A stretch of DNA of 64,000 bases from Flavipsychrobacter sp. (GCA_021155965.1 JAJNBJ010000006.1:62001-126000), one strand, 5' to 3'. Counted from the first letter of the stretch, positions 51,631 through 61,240 are shown. The notes: generated by a model from the sequence alone, not told the origin. Program-made: numbers and translations.

Positions 51631-52276
51631 TCAAAAAGCAGAATATCTCTCCTGGGCCGTGTACGCCCACTACCAATGTCTTTTCTATATCTGCGGTGCG
51701 GCTCGGGCCGGAGGTCAGGTTGATCATTGAAGGTAGGTCGCTGCCGTATTTTTTCTTCAGCAGGGCAAAACCATCTTCTATGTCTGGCACTACCTGGTTG
51801 GCATAGGCAAATACAATGTGTACGGGATAATATACGGGAGCAGTACGTCCTAAATTCTGTTTACTGCTGAGTAATACAGAGCCTGTGCGGGCTACCAGCG
51901 CCTCGCAGCCAGTAATGCAGGCATCAGCGCTTTCCGCTTTAGGGTTGGCAGGAGATAAAATATCCACCTTGTTATTGTGAAATATCTTCAGCATCCGCTC
52001 ATCTGCACACAGTAATTGTTTCCATCCCCTGTTCTCATACAGTATATTGATGTTGTCCATCAGGTCCTGCTCATTTTCGCAGAAGACGAATTTGCCACCA
52101 AGCTTTATGAACGCTTCCGCAAAATCTTCCTCGGGTGCATTGCCTGTGCTTGCATAAATCGCTCCACTTTCCTTCTCAGCATCAGGGTAGGGCATAGCTA
52201 CTTTTTCATCGCTTAGTCCTTTGCGGATGCGGCTCAGTATATTCTCCCGTGCTTTAGATGTTTTGAAGGTCTGCAT
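51614..52276 (-). CDS. LUD-domain (LutC/YkgG-like) protein
   Basis: The product is 220 aa. The domain is recognised from TGCEALVARTGSVLL, VFAYANQVVPDIEDGF and the hallmark LTSGPSRTADIEKTLVVGVHGPGE. LutC proteins take part in lactate utilisation with LutA and LutB, but those genes are absent here. In Bacteroidota a lone LUD gene downstream of ftsH is common, which argues for a separate, unknown role. A terminator lies between ftsH and this gene. Confidence 0.9.
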   Translation of the reverse strand: MQTFKTSKARENILSRIRKGLSDEKVAMPYPDAEKESGAIYASTGNAPEEDFAEAFIKLGGKFVFCENEQDLMDNINILYENRGWKQLLCADERMLKIFHNNKVDILSPANPKAESADACITGCEALVARTGSVLLSSKQNLGRTAPVYYPVHIVFAYANQVVPDIEDGFALLKKKYGSDLPSMINLTSGPSRTADIEKTLVVGVHGPGEIFCFLINADL

Positions 52277-52287
52277 GCGTTAGTTGT

Positions 52288-52305
52288 AAGTCGTAAGTCA
52301 TAAGT
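52288..52305 (+). repeat. Second copy of the AAGTC-type short repeat
   Basis: AAGTCGTAAGTCATAAGT, identical to 44592-44609, lies 12 bp upstream of the LUD start. The surrounding sequence extends the TAAGTC heptamer pattern. Confidence 0.8.
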
Positions 52306-52352
52306 CGGAAAAAGAGTAGGGACAAATGAGATACGCTATCGTTTACAAAAAT

Positions 52353-52385
52353 AAAAAAAGCGATGAGTAAATCATCGCTTTTTTA
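52353..52385. terminator. Rho-independent terminator of ftsH
   Basis: AAAAAAGCGATGA / TCATCGCTTTTTT with a 5-nt loop lies 18 bp past the ftsH stop. The symmetric A and T tracts would let it work on both strands. Confidence 0.88.
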
Positions 52386-52402
52386 GTATTGATTTTATCT
52401 TA

Positions 52403-54403
52403 TTACGGTGTATTCGGATTCAGGACACTGTCCGGTACAAAAGGCTCTTCGCTGGCTATCTGGTCCTCGTAAGGGCGTTTGCCAAGCAGGCGTTCCATGT
52501 CGTCTTTAAAGAGAACTTCCTTTTTCAGCAGTTCCTCTGCTATCAATTTCACAGATTCTATCTTGTCTGATAGTAATAACTTCACCTTTTGGTAGGCTTC
52601 ATCTACAAGTTTCCGCACTTCATCGTCTATCATTTTCCCGGTTTCTTCAGAATATGGCTTGGAGAAACTGTTCTCATTCTGTGGGTCGTAGAACGAAATG
52701 TTACCTACATTGGCGTTCATGCCATACATGGAGATCATAGCATATGCGGTGCGTGTTACGTGTTGCAGGTCGCTCAATGCACCGGTAGATATTTTACCAA
52801 ATATCAGTTCTTCAACAGCCCTGCCGCCAAGCGACATTTTCATATCGTCAAGCAGGTGGTCTGTAGTGCGTATATATACTTCCTTCGGCAAGTATTGCGC
52901 ATAACCCAATGCTGCTACACCGCGTGGCACTATAGTCACTTTCACCAGCGGGTGCGCATGCTCCAGGTACCAGCCAGATACTGCGTGGCCGGCCTCGTGG
53001 TAAGCGATGATGCGTTTTTCTTCAGGCAGTATGATCTTATTCTTCTTCTCAAGGCCGCCTATCACACGATCAATAGCGTCGTTGAAGTCGCTCATGTCCA
53101 CTTCGCTTTTGCCTTTGCGGGCAGCTATCAGTGCAGCTTCGTTACAAATGTTAGCTATATCAGCACCTGCAAAACCGGGTGTTTGTAAAGCCAGTTTTTT
53201 GATGTTCAGGTCTTTTGAACGTTTGATAGGTTTGAGGTGAACATCAAATATCTTTTCGCGCCCTTTTACATCCGGGATATCGATAGATATCTGCCGGTCG
53301 AAACGACCGGGGCGCAGAAGGGCGGTATCCAGCACATCAGGGCGGTTGGTGGCAGCTAGTACAATAATACCGCTATCACCGCTGAAACCATCCATTTCCA
53401 CAAGCAGTTGGTTCAGTGTATTCTCACGCTCATCATTGCTCATTACTACGTTCTTGCCACGCGCACGGCCAATTGCGTCAATCTCATCTATAAAAACGAT
53501 ACATGGCGCTTTCTCACGAGCCTGTTTGAACAGGTCGCGCACACGGCTCGCACCAACCCCTACGAAAAGCTCCACAAAATCAGAACCCGACATGGAGAAG
53601 AAGGGCACCTGTGCCTCTCCTGCCATAGCTTTGGCAAGCAGGGTCTTGCCTGTTCCGGGTGGGCCTACAAGCAATGCGCCCTTAGGTATTTTGCCGCCTA
53701 ATGCAGTGTATTTCTTAGGGTTTTTCAGGAAATCCACTATCTCCATCACTTCTACCTTAGCTTCATCAAGGCCTGCAACATCGTTGAAGGTTATATTTAC
53801 CCTTGTGCCTTTTTCAAAAAGCTGTGCTTTTGATTTGCCTATGTTGAAAATACCACCACCGGCGCCGCCACCACCACCAGAGCCCATCTTGCGGAAGATG
53901 AGGAACCACATAGCCACGATGAATATTACCGGCAGCAGGAAGGTATTGAGCAGTATATGCAGGTAATCGCCTTGCTGGTCGTAAGAAACCGGTGGGCGGT
54001 TGGCTTCGGGTACATTCTTTTCTGCTTCGTCAAGTTCTTTGCCGAAACGGTCAACAGTACCTATTTTAAAAGTATATGCAGGTGTCTTGTCGTTAGTAAC
54101 AGCAGGCATTTTGCCAGGCGTATGCCCGGCAGGGGTTGCCCCTGGTTTCAGATAAACTTCCACATGCTCGTTGTTAATAACCACCAGCCTCGATACTTCG
54201 CCCTTGTTCAGGTTTTCTTTAAAATCCTGGAAAGAGTGCTCGGTTGTGCTGCCGCCAAAGTTGCCCCCAATGAACTGGGCCCCAAGTATAGCAAGCAGTA
54301 TGATGCCGTATATCCAATAGATATTGAATTTAGGCCCTTTGCGTGGGTTAGGATTATTATTATCTCCCGGTTTCATTCCGGGCTTTTGCGAATTTTCTTC
54401 CAT
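52403..54403 (-). CDS. ftsH: ATP-dependent zinc metalloprotease FtsH
   Basis: The product is 666 aa. It has two membrane helices (about 29-47 and 150-170) around a periplasmic domain and a Gly-rich linker. The AAA+ module has Walker A GPPGTGKT at 247-254, Walker [11 protein letters not shown] at 301-310, and an SRH with the Arg finger in [10 protein letters not shown]. The zinc site is HEAGH at 469-473. FtsH is the membrane-anchored hexameric protease that removes misassembled membrane proteins and some regulators. It follows rsfS by 32 bp on the same strand, the usual Bacteroidota order. Confidence 0.97.
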   Translation of the reverse strand: MEENSQKPGMKPGDNNNPNPRKGPKFNIYWIYGIILLAILGAQFIGGNFGGSTTEHSFQDFKENLNKGEVSRLVVINNEHVEVYLKPGATPAGHTPGKMPAVTNDKTPAYTFKIGTVDRFGKELDEAEKNVPEANRPPVSYDQQGDYLHILLNTFLLPVIFIVAMWFLIFRKMGSGGGGGAGGGIFNIGKSKAQLFEKGTRVNITFNDVAGLDEAKVEVMEIVDFLKNPKKYTALGGKIPKGALLVGPPGTGKTLLAKAMAGEAQVPFFSMSGSDFVELFVGVGASRVRDLFKQAREKAPCIVFIDEIDAIGRARGKNVVMSNDERENTLNQLLVEMDGFSGDSGIIVLAATNRPDVLDTALLRPGRFDRQISIDIPDVKGREKIFDVHLKPIKRSKDLNIKKLALQTPGFAGADIANICNEAALIAARKGKSEVDMSDFNDAIDRVIGGLEKKNKIILPEEKRIIAYHEAGHAVSGWYLEHAHPLVKVTIVPRGVAALGYAQYLPKEVYIRTTDHLLDDMKMSLGGRAVEELIFGKISTGALSDLQHVTRTAYAMISMYGMNANVGNISFYDPQNENSFSKPYSEETGKMIDDEVRKLVDEAYQKVKLLLSDKIESVKLIAEELLKKEVLFKDDMERLLGKRPYEDQIASEEPFVPDSVLNPNTP

Positions 54404-54435
54404 TTTTTCCTTCGTTTACTATTTCTCTTCTGTTT

Positions 54436-54828
54436 TTAGTGTTCTGTCCGGGGGGCGTCTGCCCAAAGGCTTTCAAGTCCGTAGAACATTCTTTGCTCAT
54501 GCTGGAATATATGCACCACCACATTCACATAATCTACCAGGGTCCATTTATCACCATGTTCTATATGATAAGGGTTTTCGCCACATTCTTCCTCAACCAG
54601 TTTCTTTATGTTATCCGCTATTGCTTTAACCTGTATATTCGAGTTTGCCTCACATAAAATAAAAAAATCAGCAACTGCCTCATCAATTTTCTTCAGGTCG
54701 AGTGATACGATCTGGTGCCCTTTTTTATCCTGGATTGCGTTAATGATGGTTTTAAAAAGCTTGCTGTTTTTTGTCAGACGGGTTACGGTCTTTTTTCTTT
54801 CCTGCAGCGTAGTTATTATTTTCTCCAA
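54436..54828 (-). CDS. rsfS: Ribosomal silencing factor RsfS
   Basis: The product is 130 aa. The start is TTG at 54828: an in-frame TAG lies 6 bp upstream and no Met occurs until near the C-terminus. The family motifs are KKIDEAVADFFILCEANSNIQVKAIADNI, GDKWTLVDYVNVVVHIF and REFYGLE-like RMFYGLESLW. RsfS binds L14 of the large subunit and blocks subunit joining when nutrients are short. It is divergent from birA across 76 bp and precedes ftsH. Confidence 0.93.
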   Translation of the reverse strand: MEKIITTLQERKKTVTRLTKNSKLFKTIINAIQDKKGHQIVSLDLKKIDEAVADFFILCEANSNIQVKAIADNIKKLVEEECGENPYHIEHGDKWTLVDYVNVVVHIFQHEQRMFYGLESLWADAPRTEH

Positions 54829-54904
54829 ATTCTACTTATTTTGTTAAGCAATATCTTTACATTTTATCAAAATTATAAATCTTTTCGCACTAAACATCAC
54901 GGCT

Positions 54905-55642
54905 TTGTCAGATTTCACAATAATTGAACATAACACAATAGATAGCACCAATAACTATGCCATGCTGCTCATAGATGCCAATAAAGCACAGCATGGCCTG
55001 ACAATTACTGCGCAATCACAGGAAGGCGGTAAAGGGCAGCGTGGCAAAATATGGATAGATAGCCCCGGTGAAAGCCTCCTTATGAGTATTATTGTTAATC
55101 CGAAGCAGGCTATAAGGGAGCAATTTGCTTTTAATGCGGCCGTGTCGGTAGCAATTGCAAAGGTTTTGCAAAATGCATATAAAAATTGGAATATACGTAT
55201 CAAGTGGCCTAATGATATTATAATCAATGACAAAAAGGCAGGAGGCGTATTGATAGAGAATGTGTTGCGGGGCAACCAGTGGGCGTACAGCATTATAGGT
55301 ATAGGAATGAACATAAAGCAGGAGCATATGCCCCCTGAACTGCCTTCTGCCACGTCGCTGAAAATTGCATCAGGCATAGATTTCGATATCAGGCAACTGA
55401 CGACTGATATACATGATGCTATCATGTATATGGTCAATTATCCCGCTTCAGGTCCGGCCAGCATGAAACTTTATAACGAATACCTATACAAACGAGGTTG
55501 CCGGCAGGTATTTCGCGATAATAAATATACCTGGGTGGCAACCATTGTAGATGCACATGCCGACGGTACGCTTGAATTACGGTACGAGGATGGGTCTGTT
55601 ACCTATCTCCATCATGGCCAGGTGCAGTGGGTTTGGGAATAA
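54905..55642 (+). CDS. birA: Biotin--[acetyl-CoA-carboxylase] ligase
   Basis: The product is 245 aa, lacking the N-terminal DNA-binding domain of E. coli BirA, so it acts as ligase only. The start is TTG at 54905; no in-frame ATG lies nearby upstream. The biotinyl-AMP loop GGKGQRGKIW is at 41-50, with KWPNDI at 100-105, KAGGVLIE from 111, and a short C-terminal cap. It attaches biotin to the carboxyl carrier protein of acetyl-CoA carboxylase, which feeds the fatty-acid genes seen later in the window. Confidence 0.94.
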   Translation: MSDFTIIEHNTIDSTNNYAMLLIDANKAQHGLTITAQSQEGGKGQRGKIWIDSPGESLLMSIIVNPKQAIREQFAFNAAVSVAIAKVLQNAYKNWNIRIKWPNDIIINDKKAGGVLIENVLRGNQWAYSIIGIGMNIKQEHMPPELPSATSLKIASGIDFDIRQLTTDIHDAIMYMVNYPASGPASMKLYNEYLYKRGCRQVFRDNKYTWVATIVDAHADGTLELRYEDGSVTYLHHGQVQWVWE

Positions 55643-55788
55643 CTATTTGTTAGCACTAGTTAATCAGAGTTTTCTTATTTTTATCTCTCAAATAAACCAG
55701 AAAGTATCCCCTCATTACACCACCAAAAGATTACCCAACAAAATAAGTAATTAATTAACGCGTTTGAACTATTTAACTGCGTGGTGTT

Positions 55789-56691
55789 ATGGAGTTTGGT
55801 AAAATCTCAGAAAACGACCTGGAAAAAATTGATTTTAAATTGCCGCCGGATCCCCCGGAAACAACAACTGTGCTGAAAAAAGGCAAGGGCAAGACAAAAT
55901 TCTACATTGGTTGCGCCAAGTGGGGCAGGAAAGACTGGGTGGGCAAATTGTACCCCAATGGAACAAAAGACAAGGATTTTCTGCAGCAATATGCGAAGCA
56001 ATTCAACAGCATTGAATTCAATGGGTTCTTCTACAATGTTCACTCGCGTGAGCAAGTGGAGAAATGGGTGAAGGCGGTACCCCGGGGGTTTTTATTTTGC
56101 CCTAAGTTCACGCAATATATCACGCACATTCGCAGGCTGCAGAATACAAAAGCAGAGGTGGATGAATTTCTGAATATAGTTTCTGCATTTGGTAAGCACC
56201 TCGGCCCAATATTCCTGATGCCAAATCCGCAAATGGGCTTAAAGCATTTAGAGACGATTGAAAATTTCATCAACGATCTTCCTGCAGATATTGATCTGTT
56301 CCTTGAGCTAAGGCATGAGGAATGGTATAACGGTAGCAGTGGCTATAATAAAGAACTGTATCAATTTTTGCAGAAGTCGAAAAGAGGGATAGTAATTACT
56401 GATGCCGCGGGCCGAAGGGACTGCGTGCATATGCACCTTTCCACTCCTGAATGTTTCATTCGTTTTGTGGGCAATGCCCTGCACAGAACAGATTATCTCC
56501 GTATTGATGAGTGGGTGAAACGTATAAAGGAATGGATGGGTGAGGGATTGGAGCGATGCTACTTTTTTATGCACCAGCACGAGGAACTACACTCGCCCGA
56601 GCTGATAAAATATTTCATTGAGCAGATGAACAAGCATTGCGGAACTGATATACCTTTACCTGTACTGTATAATGAGGGTTCACTTTTTTAA
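55789..56691 (+). CDS. DUF72 (YecE-like) TIM-barrel protein
   Basis: The product is 300 aa. Recognisable family blocks are FYIGCAKWGRKDWVGKLYP, FNSIEFNGFFYN, FLFCPKFTQYITHIRRL, LELRHEEWY and YFFMHQHEE. DUF72 proteins fold as TIM barrels with a conserved acidic cleft; their reaction is unknown. It is 6 bp before the DUF1801 gene and probably shares a transcript with it. The ~145 bp upstream of the gene shows no other feature. Confidence 0.9.
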   Translation: MEFGKISENDLEKIDFKLPPDPPETTTVLKKGKGKTKFYIGCAKWGRKDWVGKLYPNGTKDKDFLQQYAKQFNSIEFNGFFYNVHSREQVEKWVKAVPRGFLFCPKFTQYITHIRRLQNTKAEVDEFLNIVSAFGKHLGPIFLMPNPQMGLKHLETIENFINDLPADIDLFLELRHEEWYNGSSGYNKELYQFLQKSKRGIVITDAAGRRDCVHMHLSTPECFIRFVGNALHRTDYLRIDEWVKRIKEWMGEGLERCYFFMHQHEELHSPELIKYFIEQMNKHCGTDIPLPVLYNEGSLF

Positions 56692-56697
56692 AGTGTT

Positions 56698-57114
56698 ATG
56701 GCAGAACTAAAAACAAAGGAAAATAAAGCAAGTGTCAAAGACTTCCTGAACACAATAGAGAACGAGCAGAAGCGTGCCGATTGTTTTGAGGTGTTGAAAA
56801 TAATGGAGGATGCTACGGGTCAGAAGGGGCATATGTGGGGTGGTGCAATTGTGGGTTTTGGCCGTTATCATTACAAATATGATTCGGGTCATGAGGGAGA
56901 TTCGTGTAAGGTGGGGTTCTCGCCGCGGAAAGCAAATATTACTTTCTATATCATGATGGGTAGCAAAACAGAGGCGGAACAGTTGAAAAAATTAGGCAAG
57001 CATAAGGTGAGCGGCTCCTGCCTGCACATCAACAAATTGGCTGATGTTGATAAGGCTATCCTGAAAAAAATGGTGAAAGATGCATACGATGCAATGACAA
57101 AGCAATACGGATAG
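56698..57114 (+). CDS. DUF1801 domain protein
   Basis: The product is 138 aa, with KMWGGAIVGFGRYHYKY-like HMWGGAIVGFGRYHYKY, GFSPRKANITFYIM and the closing GSCLHINKLADVDKAILKKM, all typical of the DUF1801 (YdhG-like) fold. The family is related to frataxin-like or iron-chaperone folds in structure, but no activity is established. It lies between the DUF72 and methyltransferase genes with gaps of 6 bp each. Confidence 0.88.
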   Translation: MAELKTKENKASVKDFLNTIENEQKRADCFEVLKIMEDATGQKGHMWGGAIVGFGRYHYKYDSGHEGDSCKVGFSPRKANITFYIMMGSKTEAEQLKKLGKHKVSGSCLHINKLADVDKAILKKMVKDAYDAMTKQYG

Positions 57115-57120
57115 CACGGC

Positions 57121-57942
57121 ATGCAACAAAATAATCACGACTATATTATTAGTGGCGGACAACAAGGCAAATCGCGCCTTGATGTGTTATCGCATGTTTT
57201 ACAGGACTACACAAAGTCGTTGCTGGAAAAACATGGAGTATCCAAGGGTATCTCTTTTCTTGACGTTGGTTGTGGCGGTGGTAATGTATCGGCAATGGTA
57301 GCGGATATGGTTGGGGAGAATGGTCTCGTTACTGCAATTGATTTTGACGAAAGCATAATCGCCCTCGCAAAACAGGATGCTGAAGCGATTGGAAGAAAGA
57401 ATGTTACATTCAACGCAATGAGTGCCTATGAACTTCCGTATAACAAAGAGTTTGACGTTGCTTATGCGCGTTTTTTATTATCTCACCTGGAAGATCCGCT
57501 TGCAGTGCTGCAGCGCATGAAACAAGGTGTGAAACCCGGTGGGAGGGTAATTGTTGAGGATGTTCAATTTTCAGGACATTTTTGCCATCCATATTGCAAT
57601 GCATTCTGCCGGTATGTGGAGTACTATATGAAAGTTGCTGAGCATAAAGGAGCAAATGCTGAGATAGGGCCAATGCTTGTATCATTGTTCCGGGAAGCAG
57701 GTTTTAATGAGATAGGTTTCGACATGATACAGCCGTGCTTTAATACCGGAGAAGGTAAGTGGATGGCATGGCTGACACTTGACAGGATAAAGGAAACACT
57801 AATTAATGAGCAGATCGCATTCCGTGATGAAATTGTTGCTTTATTGCATGAGATTGAAGATTTTACGAATGATCAGAATACTGTCATAAGTATGCCGCGT
57901 ATTTTCAGGGTGTGGGGTGTTAACACTAATGTTGTAAAGTAG
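57121..57942 (+). CDS. Class I SAM-dependent methyltransferase
   Basis: The product is 273 aa. Motif I is FLDVGCGGGNVSA (46-58), motif II ends AIDFDES, and post-motif VAYARFLLSHLEDP and VKPGGRVIVEDV follow. The fold is that of UbiE/Tam-type small-molecule methyltransferases. The ~100-residue C-terminal part with FNTGEGKWMAWLTLDRIKE may set the substrate, which cannot be named. It lies in a run of three tightly spaced genes. Confidence 0.9.
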   Translation: MQQNNHDYIISGGQQGKSRLDVLSHVLQDYTKSLLEKHGVSKGISFLDVGCGGGNVSAMVADMVGENGLVTAIDFDESIIALAKQDAEAIGRKNVTFNAMSAYELPYNKEFDVAYARFLLSHLEDPLAVLQRMKQGVKPGGRVIVEDVQFSGHFCHPYCNAFCRYVEYYMKVAEHKGANAEIGPMLVSLFREAGFNEIGFDMIQPCFNTGEGKWMAWLTLDRIKETLINEQIAFRDEIVALLHEIEDFTNDQNTVISMPRIFRVWGVNTNVVK

Positions 57943-58064
57943 TTATTTGTAGTTTGCTGATAAGTAGTTGCATGTACTGCCTGACCAGGAATATTCGCAA
58001 GTTCTCCTCTGCTATCCTATTAATTATTGTTATTACTTACTATTTTGTTCTCATTATCACGCAT

Positions 58065-59936
58065 ATGCGCTACCTGTTATCCATATTGCTTTGCCTGTTA
58101 GTCATTTCCGGTTATGCGCAGTCCCGGATGCCCGCATTTCATAAATACAACGACCAATATTACTTTATAGATACCAATAAATATTTTCACCAGCATTCTC
58201 TGGCAGAGGTGGGTGATAGTTTAAAAAAACTGGAGCAGCTGGCAGAAGAAGCAGGAGACCCGGAATTTGCAGGCAGCCTTAAATTACATGCGATCATAAA
58301 GGCATTCAGGGAACGGAAGATCAGCAATGATACAATAGAAAATGACCTGCTGATGCTTAATGCACATGCCAGGGATAACGGCCTCCACTATCTTGAAGCA
58401 GATGTTCTGCAAATGCTGGGAGATTTTTACGGAGAGAATAATGAAAAGCAAAGTACGGCCATTGAGTTTTATGTATCGGCTTATGCTATCTATAAGAATT
58501 TTTCTTCCGCGCAGTTCCCGCCCAAACAGTCATATATCTATACGCTTGCAGGAATGTATTATAAGTATGAGGACTACAACAATGCCATAAAATACATGCA
58601 GGAGGCGATCCACTCGCCTAATTCGGTAAATAAGAATATTTTCTGCTCCATGTATAATACGGTGGGTATGGCATACCGGCAGCAGGGTAAGTATGACAGT
58701 GCGATCGTTTATTTTAAAAGATCCTATGAAGCAGCCGTAAGACTTGAAAACACTGCATGGCAGGGTATATCGCAGGGTAATATAGGTATCACTTACTTTC
58801 GCCAGAAGAAATATGCAGAGGCAATACCCCTGCTGAAAATAGATATAGAATCAGGGCTTAATACAAATAATATCAAGAATAGTATAGGGTCTATGGCCAT
58901 ATTGGCTACCATTTACAACGAACAACATGAGTATGATAAGGCTGAAGAATTGCTGCTGAAAGGTTTGAGGCTGGGGCAAAGTAAGCAGTTCTGGCCCAGT
59001 TACCAGCTCGCCGAACAGTTGTTCACACAATTATATAAGTTATATGCTGCCAGGGGCAATTTTAAGCTCGCTTACCTATATGCTGATTCTGCAATAATGG
59101 CAAAAGACAGTGCCATCAATCGTAACAATGCCGTTGTTCTTGCCAAGGCGTCCGAAAAGCAAAATTTTATACAGCAAAAGCTAGACGAAGAAAAGTTTCA
59201 AAACCAGGCAAAGCTGAATGAATTAGCTATCAGTAAAAAAAGAATTGAGATCACGTTCGCAATAATTGGGTTGGGTATACTACTTGCAGTTATCGTTTTC
59301 ATAACGCGCGAAAGGAAACGTTCGGAAATTTTGTTGTTGAATATCCTGCCTGAAAGAATTGCAGACAGGCTTAAAAAGAAAGAACATCCTATCGCCGATT
59401 ACTTCGATCATGCCTCGATCATATTTATAGATATGGCAGGTTTTACGGTTTTCGCCGATGGGCGCGATCCTAAAGAGATCGTGAATATCCTCAATCATGT
59501 TTTCACATCATTTGACAATATAGCGGAAAGACATGGTCTTGAAAAAATAAAAACTATTGGGGATTGTTATATGGCAGTGAGCGGCCTGCCCGACCCGCAT
59601 CCTAACCACGCAGAGGCTGCAACCCAGATGGCGCTTGACATAAGGGCTGAGATGAAAGGGTATGAAGCTTCGGATGGCACGCCCATTGAATTCAGGATTG
59701 GGTTGGATTGCGGCCCGGTAGTTGCTGGCGTAATAGGCCGGAGGAAATTTATTTACGACCTGTGGGGCGACACTGTGAACACTGCGAGCCGCATGGAGAC
59801 TACCGGAGTGGCAGGTGAAATACACTGCACAGACAGGTTCAAAAAAATAATCGAACACAAACACCGCTTCAGGGCGCGTGGGCAAACCGAGATAAAAGGC
59901 AAGGGTGCGATGGATACCTGGCTTATTGTAGAGTAA
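58065..59936 (+). CDS. Membrane adenylate cyclase (class III) with periplasmic TPR domain
   Basis: The product is 623 aa from the ATG at 58065, which gives a signal peptide (MRYLLSILLCLLVISGYAQ); the track start is 111 bp upstream. Several TPR units (about 60-370; YNTVGMAYRQQGKYDSAIVYF) precede a membrane helix at about 393-417 and a signalling helix (LLNILPERIADRLKKKE). The cyclase domain has metal residues D456 and D500, adenine-selecting K496 and D565, and N572/R576 of the transition state. All are present, so it should make cAMP from ATP. The layout suggests that a periplasmic protein interaction controls cAMP in the cytoplasm. It ends 2 bp before the convergent oxidase gene. Confidence 0.92.
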   Translation: MRYLLSILLCLLVISGYAQSRMPAFHKYNDQYYFIDTNKYFHQHSLAEVGDSLKKLEQLAEEAGDPEFAGSLKLHAIIKAFRERKISNDTIENDLLMLNAHARDNGLHYLEADVLQMLGDFYGENNEKQSTAIEFYVSAYAIYKNFSSAQFPPKQSYIYTLAGMYYKYEDYNNAIKYMQEAIHSPNSVNKNIFCSMYNTVGMAYRQQGKYDSAIVYFKRSYEAAVRLENTAWQGISQGNIGITYFRQKKYAEAIPLLKIDIESGLNTNNIKNSIGSMAILATIYNEQHEYDKAEELLLKGLRLGQSKQFWPSYQLAEQLFTQLYKLYAARGNFKLAYLYADSAIMAKDSAINRNNAVVLAKASEKQNFIQQKLDEEKFQNQAKLNELAISKKRIEITFAIIGLGILLAVIVFITRERKRSEILLLNILPERIADRLKKKEHPIADYFDHASIIFIDMAGFTVFADGRDPKEIVNILNHVFTSFDNIAERHGLEKIKTIGDCYMAVSGLPDPHPNHAEAATQMALDIRAEMKGYEASDGTPIEFRIGLDCGPVVAGVIGRRKFIYDLWGDTVNTASRMETTGVAGEIHCTDRFKKIIEHKHRFRARGQTEIKGKGAMDTWLIVE

Positions 59937-59938
59937 GA

Positions 59939-60484
59939 TCAGTAAAGAGCTGTGGGAAGCCCATCGATGCTTATCCTGTTCTTCTCCTGTTTATAGGTTT
60001 TTAATCCTGCAAACCCTTTTTTGTCTTCCCATTTTTGGGCATGGTCCCTTTCCCCGGCATATTCATACAAGGGTACACTATACCCGCATGAGTTTTGTAT
60101 TTTATGAACATCGGCAACAATTATCTGCCGTGTGGACAATCGTAACTGAAAGAGGGGCGCTATTTCTTCCCACTCCTCATCGCCCGGTAAAATGGCGCGT
60201 CCTTTGCCATATAACCGCAGGATATTGGGTGGGCCGTCATACGAGCAGAACATGAAGGTTATCCGGCCATTCTGTAACAGGTGGGCAGATGTTTCGTTGC
60301 CACTGCCCACAAGGTCCATGTATGCTACGCGGTTTTCAGAAAGTACCCTGAAACTATCTGAGCCCTTTGGCGAAAGATTGATATGATGTTGCTCGTCTAA
60401 TGGCGCAGTGGCAACGAAAAACATTTTTTGTTTTGCGATAAACTCTTTTTCCTGTTCGCGTATGTGGTCATGAAAGCCGCCCAT
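59939..60484 (-). CDS. Pyridoxamine 5'-phosphate oxidase-family flavoprotein
   Basis: The product is 181 aa from the ATG at 60484 (MGGFHDHIREQEKEFIAKQ); the track start at 60529 would overlap the upstream gene. The split-barrel fold shows as FFVATAPLDEQHHINLSPKG, RVAYMDLVGSGNETSAHLL and ITFMFCSYDGPPNILRLYGKG, typical of FMN- or F420-binding family members that reduce small molecules. It is unlikely to be PdxH itself. It follows the ferritin-like gene by 17 bp. Confidence 0.88.
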   Translation of the reverse strand: MGGFHDHIREQEKEFIAKQKMFFVATAPLDEQHHINLSPKGSDSFRVLSENRVAYMDLVGSGNETSAHLLQNGRITFMFCSYDGPPNILRLYGKGRAILPGDEEWEEIAPLFQLRLSTRQIIVADVHKIQNSCGYSVPLYEYAGERDHAQKWEDKKGFAGLKTYKQEKNRISIDGLPTALY

Positions 60485-60501
60485 AAGTACAATTTTATAC
60501 T

Positions 60502-61080
60502 TTAATAAGTTCTTTTGTTGTTTTTGCAATACGTGTCTGATCGTTCAAGAGGGTATTTCTTATCCAGGTCTATATTGTTGAAACTTTCTTTTTTCCCCCA
60601 GGCGAACAATTTTTCAAAGAATGGTAATAGCCTGTTCGTTTTTATTTGACCCAGGAAATAAACTTCATGCTCTTTCTCCTTCATACCCATGTCATAAAGC
60701 AATTGATCGTGTTCGTGTATGCCGAGAGCATTAAAGTATTGTTTCATGCGGAAGTATTCGCACACATTCCCACTCTCCAGCCTGCCCGCAAAATAAAAAG
60801 GCATGAACCATCCTATTACATAACAACTGCCCGAAATAATTTTGCCAATAATATGGAACCTGAATTCGTAATATTTTCTTATTGGCACATCATATTGGTT
60901 CATCAGGCTTAGTACCTCCCTGCGGTGGTTCCATTCGTCAATTTCTATTTGGTGTATAGCCTTTTTTTCTTCAGGATCTTTTACCGAACCTGCATGGCCC
61001 TGGTAGGCAAAGGCTGCAGCTTTTTCGGCAGAATAGGCTCTTTGCATCAGGTTTGTAAGGGCAGGATGGTCCAGTTTCAT
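60502..61080 (-). CDS. Ferritin-like di-iron protein, COQ7/demethoxyubiquinone hydroxylase-like
   Basis: The product is 192 aa from the ATG at 61080 (MKLDHPALTNLMQRAYSAEKAAAFAYQGH). Di-iron ligands fit E in SAEKAAAFAYQGH, E and H in HQIEIDEWNHR, and E and H in MKEKEHEVYF, as in COQ7/ferritin-like folds. COQ7 enzymes hydroxylate a quinone ring at the membrane, and a hydrophobic stretch at about 83-103 could dip into the bilayer. Most Bacteroidota make menaquinone, so another substrate is likely. It forms a pair with the flavin-type oxidase. Confidence 0.78.
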   Translation of the reverse strand: MKLDHPALTNLMQRAYSAEKAAAFAYQGHAGSVKDPEEKKAIHQIEIDEWNHRREVLSLMNQYDVPIRKYYEFRFHIIGKIISGSCYVIGWFMPFYFAGRLESGNVCEYFRMKQYFNALGIHEHDQLLYDMGMKEKEHEVYFLGQIKTNRLLPFFEKLFAWGKKESFNNIDLDKKYPLERSDTYCKNNKRTY

Positions 61081-61240
61081 TTTAAAGGCTGTAAAAGCGA
61101 TAATATTTGTATCCAATACAAAAATAGGTGATGATGTTATTCCTGACTATTTAATTTTCAAATAGTACTATATGTAAAAAAGGTTACTCATTAGCACATG
61201 TCATTCGCAATTACTACTTTAGCAGTCCAAAATCAATTGA

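Noticed and set aside
51614-52276. LUD protein taken as part of a lactate-utilisation (lutABC) operon.
   Set aside because: No lutA or lutB gene is present, and its position after ftsH is a common Bacteroidota arrangement.
53346-53966. 206-aa plus-strand ORF opposite ftsH.
   Set aside because: It is the shadow of the AAA+ region of FtsH and shows no recognisable family or promoter.
60502-61080. Ferritin-like protein called UbiF/COQ7 with confidence.
   Set aside because: The di-iron pattern fits, but there are no ubiquinone genes nearby and most Bacteroidota use menaquinone, so the substrate is left open.
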